15,561 bases of DNA. It comes from Candidatus Saccharibacteria bacterium UBA5150 (lineage in GTDB: Bacteria > Patescibacteriota > Saccharimonadia > Saccharimonadales > UBA4665). Position 1 is the stretch's first letter. Each line of letters starts with the position of its first letter. Under the pieces are notes generated by a model. The model was given only the letters and a program-made list of their open reading frames with translations. It ran no database searches and had not been told where the DNA came from. Below are positions 6,179-12,040 of the stretch, piece after piece. A program made the position numbers and the translations under genes. The stretch spans positions 1-15,561 of the forward strand of contig DHXS01000022.1 of assembly GCA_002413795.1 (NCBI GenBank). The letters are read 5' to 3'.

Positions 6179-6697
6179 TTAGCTAAACTTGCGTTTGCCG
6201 TGTTTGCGATGGCCGCCGCCGACGTGAGGGCGCTGCAGCCAGAGTACCAGCAGACAGACCAGGGCCGTGTGGCCGACGATCAGGTTTTGGGCGCGCTGCA
6301 GTTGAGACCAAAGATGGGAGTCGATAATGTTATGGCTGAGGCCCGGCGGTAGCAGCGGCACTACCAACAAGGCGCCCAGCAAACCGACTCCTTCCGATGG
6401 GAATACGTTTAAGATCAGGCGAAATTTGCCGCGGACGGTGCGAATCATGAAAATGGCGGTCAGCAGAACCGGCAGGAGCAGGAGGATGATCTTAACGTTG
6501 TCGTTGCCGTTGTCGAAACCGGCCGGCACCCGGGCCGAAAACAGCGTCAGGAATGAACCGGCGTCGGGCGCCACGAATTGCATTAATACATTGCCCAGGC
6601 ACAAGCTTAGAAAAACGAACGTGGCGTTAATCCTTAATAACATAAGGGCAACGGCCGGAATCAGCACCATGGCGCCTAAAATAACTTCGGGGGACAT
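6179..6697 (-). CDS. Polytopic integral membrane protein, 172 aa, function unknown
   Basis: I do not recognise a family. There are about five hydrophobic segments (roughly residues 5-21, 24-43, 68-85, 103-118, 138-154), a polar loop rich in Asp/Asn (61-68), and a C-terminal tail rich in His, Lys, Arg and Gly (156-172). The tail is probably cytoplasmic by the positive-inside rule. There is no signal peptide and no catalytic motif. It lies 30 nt after the rimK-type gene but has its own extended -10 (TGC-TATAGT) 6 nt before the ATG, so separate leaderless expression is likely. Its position next to a peptide-ligase operon allows a transport or anchoring role, but that is only proximity. Confidence 0.8.
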   Translation of the reverse strand: MSPEVILGAMVLIPAVALMLLRINATFVFLSLCLGNVLMQFVAPDAGSFLTLFSARVPAGFDNGNDNVKIILLLLPVLLTAIFMIRTVRGKFRLILNVFPSEGVGLLGALLVVPLLPPGLSHNIIDSHLWSQLQRAQNLIVGHTALVCLLVLWLQRPHVGGGHRKHGKRKFS

Positions 6698-6712
6698 AAT
6701 CCCACTATAGCA
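6698..6712 (-). promoter_or_regulatory. Extended -10 of leaderless promoter for the membrane protein gene
   Basis: Minus-strand TGC followed by TATAGT (6704-6709), then 6 nt (GGGATT) and the ATG. No matching -35 in the end of the rimK-type gene. Confidence 0.55.
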
Positions 6713-6727
6713 TGAGCGCTTTAGGCT

Positions 6728-7630
6728 TTAAGCGCCGACTTTGTCTTTGCGGCGGCCGGCCTTGGCCATCAATTCGGCATAATCAATCACGCGGGAGGTC
6801 ACGTTGCGCTCGGTTATCTTTTCAATCTGAAAGCCCGGGCTGGCGTTAACTTCCAGCACCAGCGGCCCGCGCGAGCTGCGCATCATATCCACGCCGCAAA
6901 CCGACAGGCCCATGGCCTTGGCGGCACTGCGGGCCGTGTTGCGTTCTTCCAGGCTCAGTTTAACGGCGATACCCTCACCGCCCTGGTGCAGATTGGAGCG
7001 GAAATCGTCGTCCAGGCTCTGGCGCAGCATGCTGGCGACTACCTTGCCGTTAACCACGAAGGCGCGGATGTCGACACCGGCGCTTTCGGCTACGAATTCC
7101 TGAACGATAAAGCTCACGCCCTCGACGTAAAAGGCCTGCATCACGGCTTTGGCGGCCTTGCGGGTTTCGGCCAGCACCACGCCGTTGCCGTGGGTGCCGC
7201 GGGCCACCTTAATGATTACCGGCGCGCCGCCGACTTGGTCGAGCATGTCGTCCACATCGGCCGCCTCGCGGGCCACCACCGTTTTTGGAATGCCTACCCC
7301 GGCCTTGGCCAGCAGCTGCATACTGCGCAATTTGTCGCGAGCCCGCACGATGGCGATTGAGCTGGTGGTGGTCGGCACGTTCAGCATTTCAAACTGGCGC
7401 ACGATCGAACTGCCGTATTTAGTCAGGCTGGAAGCGATGCGCGGAATAATCACATCCACATCGGTGATTTCCTTACCCTTGTAGCGCACTACCGGGTTGC
7501 CGGCCTCGGCCGTTATGTAACACTTGGCATAGTTAAGAATACGGACTTTATGTCCGCGGCTTTCGGCTTCCTCCTTCAGCCGCCTGGTCGAATAGTTGGC
7601 GGCGCCTTTGGACAGAATAACTACGTTCAT
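6728..7630 (-). CDS. rimK: RimK family ATP-grasp alpha-L-glutamate ligase
   Basis: ATP-grasp enzyme that joins an amino acid, classically glutamate, to a carboxyl terminus via an acyl-phosphate. E. coli RimK adds glutamates to ribosomal protein S6. At 300 aa it matches RimK in length and collinear motifs: MNVVILSKG start, IIPRIASS (61-68), RQFEML (78-83), RARDKLRSMQLLAKAG (96-111), VGGAPVIIKVARGTHGNGVVLAETR (133-157, ATP-binding loop), VQEFV and DIRAFVV (187-193), FRSNLHQGG (210-218), and LEVNASPGF with the metal-binding E260 and N262. It starts 1 nt after the stop of the protease gene in a Mur ligase - protease - ATP-grasp operon. That context suggests modification of a peptide or poly-amino-acid rather than only S6, but the true substrate is unknown. 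Confidence 0.93.
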   Translation of the reverse strand: MNVVILSKGAANYSTRRLKEEAESRGHKVRILNYAKCYITAEAGNPVVRYKGKEITDVDVIIPRIASSLTKYGSSIVRQFEMLNVPTTTSSIAIVRARDKLRSMQLLAKAGVGIPKTVVAREAADVDDMLDQVGGAPVIIKVARGTHGNGVVLAETRKAAKAVMQAFYVEGVSFIVQEFVAESAGVDIRAFVVNGKVVASMLRQSLDDDFRSNLHQGGEGIAVKLSLEERNTARSAAKAMGLSVCGVDMMRSSRGPLVLEVNASPGFQIEKITERNVTSRVIDYAELMAKAGRRKDKVGA

Positions 7631-7631
7631 A

Positions 7632-8078
7632 TTATCGGGCCTTCCTATCCTTTACTACATAGCGATGCTTAGTGCCCCGGCGTACGTCTACAATAAACCC
7701 GTGGCGGCGCAAAAATCGCCGGCCCAACAGTACACTCTTCATCATAGCAGTGCGGTCGCTTAAGCTTATGCTAATTGGGTATGCCTGATCTTTGACAATA
7801 ACTTTTGTCCTGACCACAAAACGAACTTCCGGCTGGCCGTTAGAACTCTTTACCTGCTTGCTGCTATAGCGGGTGGTTACCGTCTTGAGTTGCCCCTTGC
7901 CCAACGGGTAGAACTCCAGCCCCTGTTTGCCCTCGTCGGTCGTAATTTCGCGGATGTTGGTGGCGTGCAGAGCTCCGGAATACGCACCGGTGTCAATTTT
8001 GGCAATGACTTGCTTGACTCCCAGTTCCGGGAACGAAACTGCCTCGAAACTGCCGACTGTTTTAGGCACGCTTTTCAT
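7632..8078 (-). CDS. RimB-like retropepsin-fold aspartyl protease ('ATP-dependent zinc protease' family)
   Basis: Small (148 aa) putative peptidase of the RimB/DUF785 family, which has a pepsin-like fold and is usually found beside RimK-type ligases. The active-site motif KIDTGAYSGALHA (residues 27-39) provides the catalytic D29-T-G. A C-terminal block LSDRTAMMKSVLLGRRFLRR (about 106-125) followed by FIVDV is the family's second signature. The tail is strongly basic. Family names containing 'zinc' are historical; I see no zinc ligands. The ATG directly abuts the stop of the Mur-ligase gene, and GGAG lies about 9 nt upstream. The rimK-type gene begins 1 nt after its stop. It probably trims or processes the product or target made by the two ligases, which is inference. 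Confidence 0.88.
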   Translation of the reverse strand: MKSVPKTVGSFEAVSFPELGVKQVIAKIDTGAYSGALHATNIREITTDEGKQGLEFYPLGKGQLKTVTTRYSSKQVKSSNGQPEVRFVVRTKVIVKDQAYPISISLSDRTAMMKSVLLGRRFLRRHGFIVDVRRGTKHRYVVKDRKAR

Positions 8079-9347
8079 TTAGACATACTCCGCCTTAGAG
8101 GCTTGTTTTACAAATCGCAGCGATTGTTTGACGTCATCGTTGGCGATCACTACCACGATGTCTTCGGGACCTGCCTGCGTAGCGGCGGCTTCAATTGCTT
8201 TGTCCTCCCGCACAATTCTTTGAACGTTTGGATTTTTCTCGGCGATGGCGGCGGCCAGCAGTTCCGAAACCTTGCCGGCTTCTTTCTGGAAACGCCGCCC
8301 TTTAATAATTTCAGTCTTCACGAAGTGACCGTCGACTTTGTCGTAGACCACGAAAGCGTCAAAGTGCCCGGCGATATGGCGGCCGGTATCACGGATAAGC
8401 TCCGGCGTACGGTCGTATGCCAGCCGCACCAGGCCAATAACCTTTCCCTTGGGCCCGATCAGCGTCCGGGCCAGCTCACCTATGCTGACCAGCGAGTTCT
8501 TTTCGTGGGCGTAATCCACCAGGATGCGCGCGCCGTTGGCCGCTTTTAGAATTGTCAGGCGGCCGCCTTCAGGATCCAGCCGGCAGGCTTCCATAACGGC
8601 CCGAAATTTAGCCGGCAGCCGGCCCTCGTAATAAGCATAGATAGCGCCGGCAGCGTGCAGCAAGTTATAAACCGAAGGCTCAAAAGTGCCGTTGAAAGTC
8701 CAGGGCAGTGCCTTAATATCGAATAAAACCTGCTCCTGATTGCCTTTTATAAGCACAACCTCATTCTGGCGTGTCGTTACGACAACACCGCCCTGCCGGA
8801 GATGTTTTTTAAGGTCGAGGTGCTTGAACTCCAGGCCGCACGCTACCAGGCGAATGTCACGTGCTGGCGGCAGCTCCTTAAGCGCGGCGACTACCAGCGC
8901 ATCGTCGGCGTTAAAGACGGCATAGCCATCCTGCTTGATTCTGCCAAACACGAAGCTCTTGGCTTTGACAATGTCTGCTCGGCTCTGCAGGCGGGTACTC
9001 GAACCGATATGGTCTTCCATGACGTTCAAAAATACGCCGACTTCGTGGCGGCGGTAGCCCAAACCGGCCAGTCCGCTGCTGCCCAGCGCGGCCTCCATGA
9101 CGGCGACACCATTCTTTTTCAGAGCCGGATCGGCCAGGAATTCCCATAAATATCGGCCCGGCGCCACAGTCGGCACCAGCCCCCAGATCTGTTTCGCATC
9201 ATCAAGCGTACTGCGCTGGGCGCCATTCACATAATGCCCGGCGGTGTCGACGCGCAATACATTGTTACCAAGCCGCTGCAGCACCTGACTCACGACGTAA
9301 GTAGTGGTTGTTTTGCCTTTGGTACCGGTAATGGTTATTTTTTTCAT
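8079..9347 (-). CDS. Mur ligase family enzyme resembling the Mur half of cyanophycin synthetase
   Basis: ATP-dependent amide ligase of the Mur/CphA/FolC superfamily, 422 aa, with no UDP-sugar-binding N-terminal domain. The first residues run straight into the P-loop TGTKGKTTTT (7-16). Further marks: a glutamate in VMEAALGS (E85), LNVMEDHIGSS with H113 (the Mur NxxxDH motif), a central-domain asparagine in YNLLHAAGAIYA (about N228), LDPEGGR (258-263), VDYAHEKNSL (277-286; Mur DYAH) and a C-terminal Rossmann-like domain (about 300-420) with DRTPELIRDTG and DIVVVIANDD. That architecture best matches the C-terminal half of cyanophycin synthetase or PgsB/CapB-type enzymes rather than MurC-F. It leads the operon with the protease and RimK-type ligase and is driven by a clear promoter. 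There is no good Shine-Dalgarno before the ATG. Confidence 0.88.
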   Translation of the reverse strand: MKKITITGTKGKTTTTYVVSQVLQRLGNNVLRVDTAGHYVNGAQRSTLDDAKQIWGLVPTVAPGRYLWEFLADPALKKNGVAVMEAALGSSGLAGLGYRRHEVGVFLNVMEDHIGSSTRLQSRADIVKAKSFVFGRIKQDGYAVFNADDALVVAALKELPPARDIRLVACGLEFKHLDLKKHLRQGGVVVTTRQNEVVLIKGNQEQVLFDIKALPWTFNGTFEPSVYNLLHAAGAIYAYYEGRLPAKFRAVMEACRLDPEGGRLTILKAANGARILVDYAHEKNSLVSIGELARTLIGPKGKVIGLVRLAYDRTPELIRDTGRHIAGHFDAFVVYDKVDGHFVKTEIIKGRRFQKEAGKVSELLAAAIAEKNPNVQRIVREDKAIEAAATQAGPEDIVVVIANDDVKQSLRFVKQASKAEYV

Positions 9348-9380
9348 AGCAAAGTAAGGCCATTGGTCGGCCAGAGGGCT

Positions 9381-9409
9381 AGTATAGCATAAAACTGTAT
9401 ATTTATCAA
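9381..9409 (-). promoter_or_regulatory. Promoter of the Mur ligase - protease - rimK operon
   Basis: Minus-strand TTGATA (9404-9409), a 17-nt spacer ending in TGC, and TATACT (9381-9386). This is a strong -35 plus extended -10, placing the start near 9374 and giving a leader of about 27 nt. Unlike the leaderless promoters in the window, it has both boxes and a leader. Confidence 0.7.
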
Positions 9410-9411
9410 TA

Positions 9412-9525
9412 CTACCGAGTTTGGCTTACTCGGGTGTAGGCCACGTAAATCAGCGCCGTAACAATAATCAGGATAGCCACCAGCAGCGGGATAAAGCCGG
9501 ATTGGTTCAGGGGTTGGCGCTTCAT
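9412..9525 (-). CDS. Small single-span membrane peptide (37 aa)
   Basis: A short gene with 37 codons from the ATG at 9525, or 40 from an in-frame ATG at 9534. The product begins MKRQPLNQSG, then a hydrophobic span of about 20 residues (FIPLLVAILIIVTALIYVAY) and a short basic tail TRVSQTR. The basic residues on both sides leave the orientation uncertain. GGAG lies 3 nt before the inner ATG, closer than ideal. A weak promoter (TTGGCT at 9560-9565, 18-nt spacer, TATTAA at 9536-9541) would give an almost leaderless message from 9525. Small 'QSGFIPLL'-type hydrophobic peptides are plausible in this lineage. I cannot assign a function, and a chance frame remains possible, but the clean transmembrane pattern argues for a real gene. 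Confidence 0.55.
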   Translation of the reverse strand: MKRQPLNQSGFIPLLVAILIIVTALIYVAYTRVSQTR

Positions 9526-9579
9526 GATCTCCATTTTAATACATAAGCGTCGTCACGCAAGCCAAACGCGCCCCAATTC

Positions 9580-9608
9580 TTGATTTTATATACCGTTTAT
9601 GCTATAAT
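9580..9608 (+). promoter_or_regulatory. Consensus promoter of the GGDEF gene, leaderless
   Basis: TTGATT (9580-9585), a 17-nt spacer ending in TGC and a perfect TATAAT (9603-9608). The ATG at 9616 lies 7 nt after the -10 box, so the predicted transcription start is the A of the start codon. Confidence 0.75.
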
Positions 9609-9615
9609 CATTGCA

Positions 9616-10308
9616 ATGAGTGAGATCGATAAGAACGGTGTTGAGCCCAGCGCTATTGAAAGCTTTACCGATGGTAACCTTACCATTGCTGAGTTACGTG
9701 ATCGTGTTGCCGGTCTGGAAAGATGGGAAGTGGATAAAATAGTATTTGGTTTGGCCTCCGTGATTAAGGTCCAAAAATTACGTCAGGAAGGCCTGATAAA
9801 TAATCTGCACCGCGACAGGGTCACGGGCATTCTAAACCGGGCCGGCCTGGAAGACAGATATGCTGAAAGCCAAAAAGTTAAGCGACAGACTGATACTCCT
9901 CTCCCGGGGGTGGTAGTCATGCTTGATATCGATAATTTCAAGAAAATAAATGATAGTCGGGGCCATGCCGAGGGTGATAAATTATTGCGCCGATCGGCAG
10001 AGATCATCGAGTTTGCGGTGCGAGGCGGTGATGCGGTAGGCAGATGTGGTGGCGATGAGTTTATAGCTCTGCTTCGAAACACTGAGCTTGATGGTGGTTT
10101 GGCGGTGGCTAAAAGAATTTTGGAACGCCGTGAGGCCTTAGTGCCTACAGACTCCTCGATGGCTTTGACGGGATTCAGCATCGGCATCGCCCCGATTGAT
10201 TATTCCAAGCCCTTCAAACAAGTGTACGAACCGGCCGATCTGGCCATGTACGCCGCTAAGGAAAACGGCGGCGGACAAGTCTGCGTATCCGACCAGATAG
10301 CTGCTTAG
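9616..10308 (+). CDS. GGDEF-domain diguanylate cyclase
   Basis: Probable cyclic-di-GMP synthase, 230 aa and soluble. An N-terminal helical region of about 60 residues (no membrane span, no recognisable sensor) precedes the GGDEF domain (about 65-225). The domain has DRVTGILNRAGL (67-78; the usual D-LTG-NR), LDIDNFKKINDSRGHAEGD (103-121) with metal-binding D104, an intact GGDEF (145-149), and an RxxD inhibitory site (R136-D139) five residues before it. All core residues for activity and product feedback appear present. I start at the ATG at 9616; an in-frame TTG at 9580 would make residues 1-12 out of the promoter itself. The stop TAG is immediately followed by the dnaJ stop on the other strand. 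No EAL or HD-GYP phosphodiesterase is in the window. Confidence 0.92.
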   Translation: MSEIDKNGVEPSAIESFTDGNLTIAELRDRVAGLERWEVDKIVFGLASVIKVQKLRQEGLINNLHRDRVTGILNRAGLEDRYAESQKVKRQTDTPLPGVVVMLDIDNFKKINDSRGHAEGDKLLRRSAEIIEFAVRGGDAVGRCGGDEFIALLRNTELDGGLAVAKRILERREALVPTDSSMALTGFSIGIAPIDYSKPFKQVYEPADLAMYAAKENGGGQVCVSDQIAA

Positions 10309-11412
10309 TTACCAGAGCTTGTGCTTGCCGCCGGCCTGTTGACCGAAGGCTTGGAGCAGTTCCTGCTGTTGTTTAGTCAGCTTGGTGGGCGTATCAACAA
10401 TTAGAGTGACGATGTGGGCGCCGCGGCTGCCGCCGCGCAGATGGGGCACGCCGTGACCGGAGAGCTTAAAGTCGGCGCCGGATTGCGTGCCGGCCGGCAC
10501 TTTCATGCGCACCGGGCCGTCGACGGTCTCAACGTCTATTTCGGTGCCCAGCGCGGCTTCCACCATGCCGACGTGCTCTTCGCTTAATATCAGGTCGCCT
10601 TCGCGGGTGAAGTGCTTGTGAGCTTTGACCCGGACGTTAACGTATAAGTCACCTTTCGGGCCGTTGGCGATGGCTTCGCCGTGTTCCCTCAAGCGGATAG
10701 TGGCTCCATCGTCGATGCCGGCCGGTATTTTGAGCTGAATGGTCTGTTTTTTGGCTTGGGTGCCCTTGCCTTTGCAAACCGAGCAGACTTTTTCGGGGAT
10801 TTTGCCCGTACCACGGCATTTCGGGCAAACCGTGGCCTGCTGAATGTTGCCAAAAATGGTTCGGGTGACGTTGACGATCTGTCCGGAACCTTTGCACTGG
10901 TCGCAAGTCGTTAACTCGTGGCCCGGTTCGACGGTAGTGCCCTTGCAGTGTTCACAGGTATCTTCCAGATTAAGATTAAGATCGACTTCGGTGCCGAAAA
11001 TCGCCTGCTCGAAAGTTATTTCTATCGAAGCCTCGACATCGCGGCCGCGGGCCTGCCGGCGTTGGCCCTGCTGGTTGCCGAAACCACCGCCCCCACCAAA
11101 GAAGCTGCTGAAAATATCGCCCAAACCAAGGTCACCAAAGTCAAAGTTGATGTTCTGGGCGCCGCCCCCAAAGCCGCCAAACGGATCGCCGGCATTACCC
11201 CCAACACCGGCATGGCCAAATTGGTCGTAGCGGCGGCGCTTATCAGCGTCTTTTAATACTTCGTAAGCCTCGTTAATTTCTTTAAACTTGGCTTCGTCAC
11301 CGCCTTTGTCGGGATGGTTGGCAATCGCCGCCCGTCGGAAAGATTTCTTTATCTCGTCGGCGCTGGCATCCTTGTTAACACCCAGAACTTCATAATAATC
11401 ACGCTTCGCCAC
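10309..11412 (-). CDS. dnaJ: Chaperone DnaJ (Hsp40)
   Basis: Co-chaperone that delivers unfolded clients to DnaK and stimulates its ATPase. At 367 aa it is a complete type I DnaJ: J-domain (about 5-68) with the essential HPD (33-35), Gly/Phe-rich linker (about 69-115), a zinc-finger region with four CxxC repeats (C153/C156, C170/C173, C196/C199, C210/C213), and C-terminal substrate-binding domains (about 130-150 and 220-345). The first repeat is CEHCKGTT instead of CxxCxGxG, a minor deviation that keeps both cysteines. Translation starts at a GTG inside the end of the upstream 97-aa gene (14-nt overlap), with AAGAGG 6 nt upstream. It is the last gene of the dnaK transcription unit and abuts the GGDEF gene tail-to-tail. 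Confidence 0.97.
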   Translation of the reverse strand: MAKRDYYEVLGVNKDASADEIKKSFRRAAIANHPDKGGDEAKFKEINEAYEVLKDADKRRRYDQFGHAGVGGNAGDPFGGFGGGAQNINFDFGDLGLGDIFSSFFGGGGGFGNQQGQRRQARGRDVEASIEITFEQAIFGTEVDLNLNLEDTCEHCKGTTVEPGHELTTCDQCKGSGQIVNVTRTIFGNIQQATVCPKCRGTGKIPEKVCSVCKGKGTQAKKQTIQLKIPAGIDDGATIRLREHGEAIANGPKGDLYVNVRVKAHKHFTREGDLILSEEHVGMVEAALGTEIDVETVDGPVRMKVPAGTQSGADFKLSGHGVPHLRGGSRGAHIVTLIVDTPTKLTKQQQELLQAFGQQAGGKHKLW

Positions 11413-11692
11413 TGGCCGCCTCTTCCTGGTCTATAGTAGCTCCAGCCTCTAGTTTTGCCAGCATTATGACCGACTCTGACGCTTCGGAATACTTTCCAAT
11501 AACATGCTCGTCTATTTTGGAGTTCCAGAAATCCGCCGTTCGGTCTGGTTGATCTGCAAATTCTAACGGTTCACCGCTTCGTACTTTGCGCATCACCCAA
11601 ACCAAGTAAGGGTCGTGCGCAATTTCACCGACTAAATTGTGATCAATGTCGGAGTCGTACCTTTCGGGATTGCTACGTTCTTTATTGCTCAT
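11399..11692 (-). CDS. Hypothetical protein, 97 aa, between cutA and dnaJ
   Basis: Not a family I recognise. It is a soluble, acidic protein with a polar N-terminus (about 1-20), a middle with several aromatic residues (DPYLVWVMRKV 27-37, ADFWNSKIDEHVIGKY about 53-68), a helical stretch (SESVIMLAKLEAG) and a Glu/Ala-rich end. There is no membrane span. It starts 14 nt after cutA and its last 14 nt overlap the dnaJ start, so its translation is coupled to dnaJ. A TGA-TAGAAT extended -10 (11701-11709) formed partly from the cutA stop codon lies 8 nt upstream, so it may also be made from a near-leaderless internal transcript. Its position suggests a heat-shock-linked role, but no biochemical function can be inferred. 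Confidence 0.8.
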   Translation of the reverse strand: MSNKERSNPERYDSDIDHNLVGEIAHDPYLVWVMRKVRSGEPLEFADQPDRTADFWNSKIDEHVIGKYSEASESVIMLAKLEAGATIDQEEAASGEA

Positions 11693-11709
11693 TATCTTTT
11701 ATTCTATCA
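11693..11709 (-). promoter_or_regulatory. Possible internal extended -10 for orf97-dnaJ
   Basis: Minus-strand TGA (the cutA stop, 11707-11709) directly followed by TAGAAT (11701-11706), 8 nt before the ATG of the 97-aa gene. No -35 is visible and there is no Shine-Dalgarno upstream of that gene. Confidence 0.35.
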
Positions 11710-12036
11710 ACCTTTAGATTTGATTACTTCGTTGAGCCATTCCTGTGCCTTAGCCGATACGCGGCCAATAGGAACCTGCGTCAAGACCGGTGTGTCGTAG
11801 CTGTGAAGCTTAGCGACTTCGGCTTCGATTTTGTCGAAGTTAGCGGCCACGCTTTCCATCATCAACAGAACCTCATTGCCATATTCAATTTTACCGTGCC
11901 AGCCATAACGAGTATCAATTGGTATGAATTTGGCACAAGCAATTAATCTTTGTGTGAGCAAGGCAGCAACAATCTTCTCGGCCTCTGCCCGATCCTTGCA
12001 GGAGAGGATCAATTCTACGAACTTGGTGTCAGGCAT
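11707..12036 (-). CDS. cutA: CutA1 family divalent-cation tolerance protein
   Basis: Small (109 aa) trimeric ferredoxin-like protein found in all domains, historically linked to copper tolerance; its actual function is debated. Diagnostic segments are AEKIVAALLTQRLIACAKF (19-37, with the conserved LIACA), YGWHGKIE (44-51), EVLLMMES (55-62) and HSYDTPVLTQVPI (78-90). The start is the ATG at 12034-12036, 4 nt after the dnaK stop. The longer frame would read back through the dnaK tail as a Lys/Pro/Thr-rich stretch foreign to the family. It is thus coupled to dnaK in a heat-shock unit, an unusual location for cutA. Confidence 0.93.
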   Translation of the reverse strand: MPDTKFVELILSCKDRAEAEKIVAALLTQRLIACAKFIPIDTRYGWHGKIEYGNEVLLMMESVAANFDKIEAEVAKLHSYDTPVLTQVPIGRVSAKAQEWLNEVIKSKG

Positions 12037-12040
12037 GACG

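Noticed and set aside
6716..6735. Hairpin GCGCTT/AAGCGC at the end of rimK as a terminator
   Set aside because: Only a 6-bp stem and no T-run on either strand.
7890..8549. 219-codon plus-strand open frame opposite the protease and Mur-ligase genes
   Set aside because: It spans the junction of two well-supported minus-strand genes and encodes no recognisable motif; a chance antisense frame.
9580..9615. Twelve-residue N-terminal extension of the GGDEF protein from a TTG
   Set aside because: The bases are the -35, spacer and -10 of the promoter; the ATG at 9616 fits the leaderless pattern.
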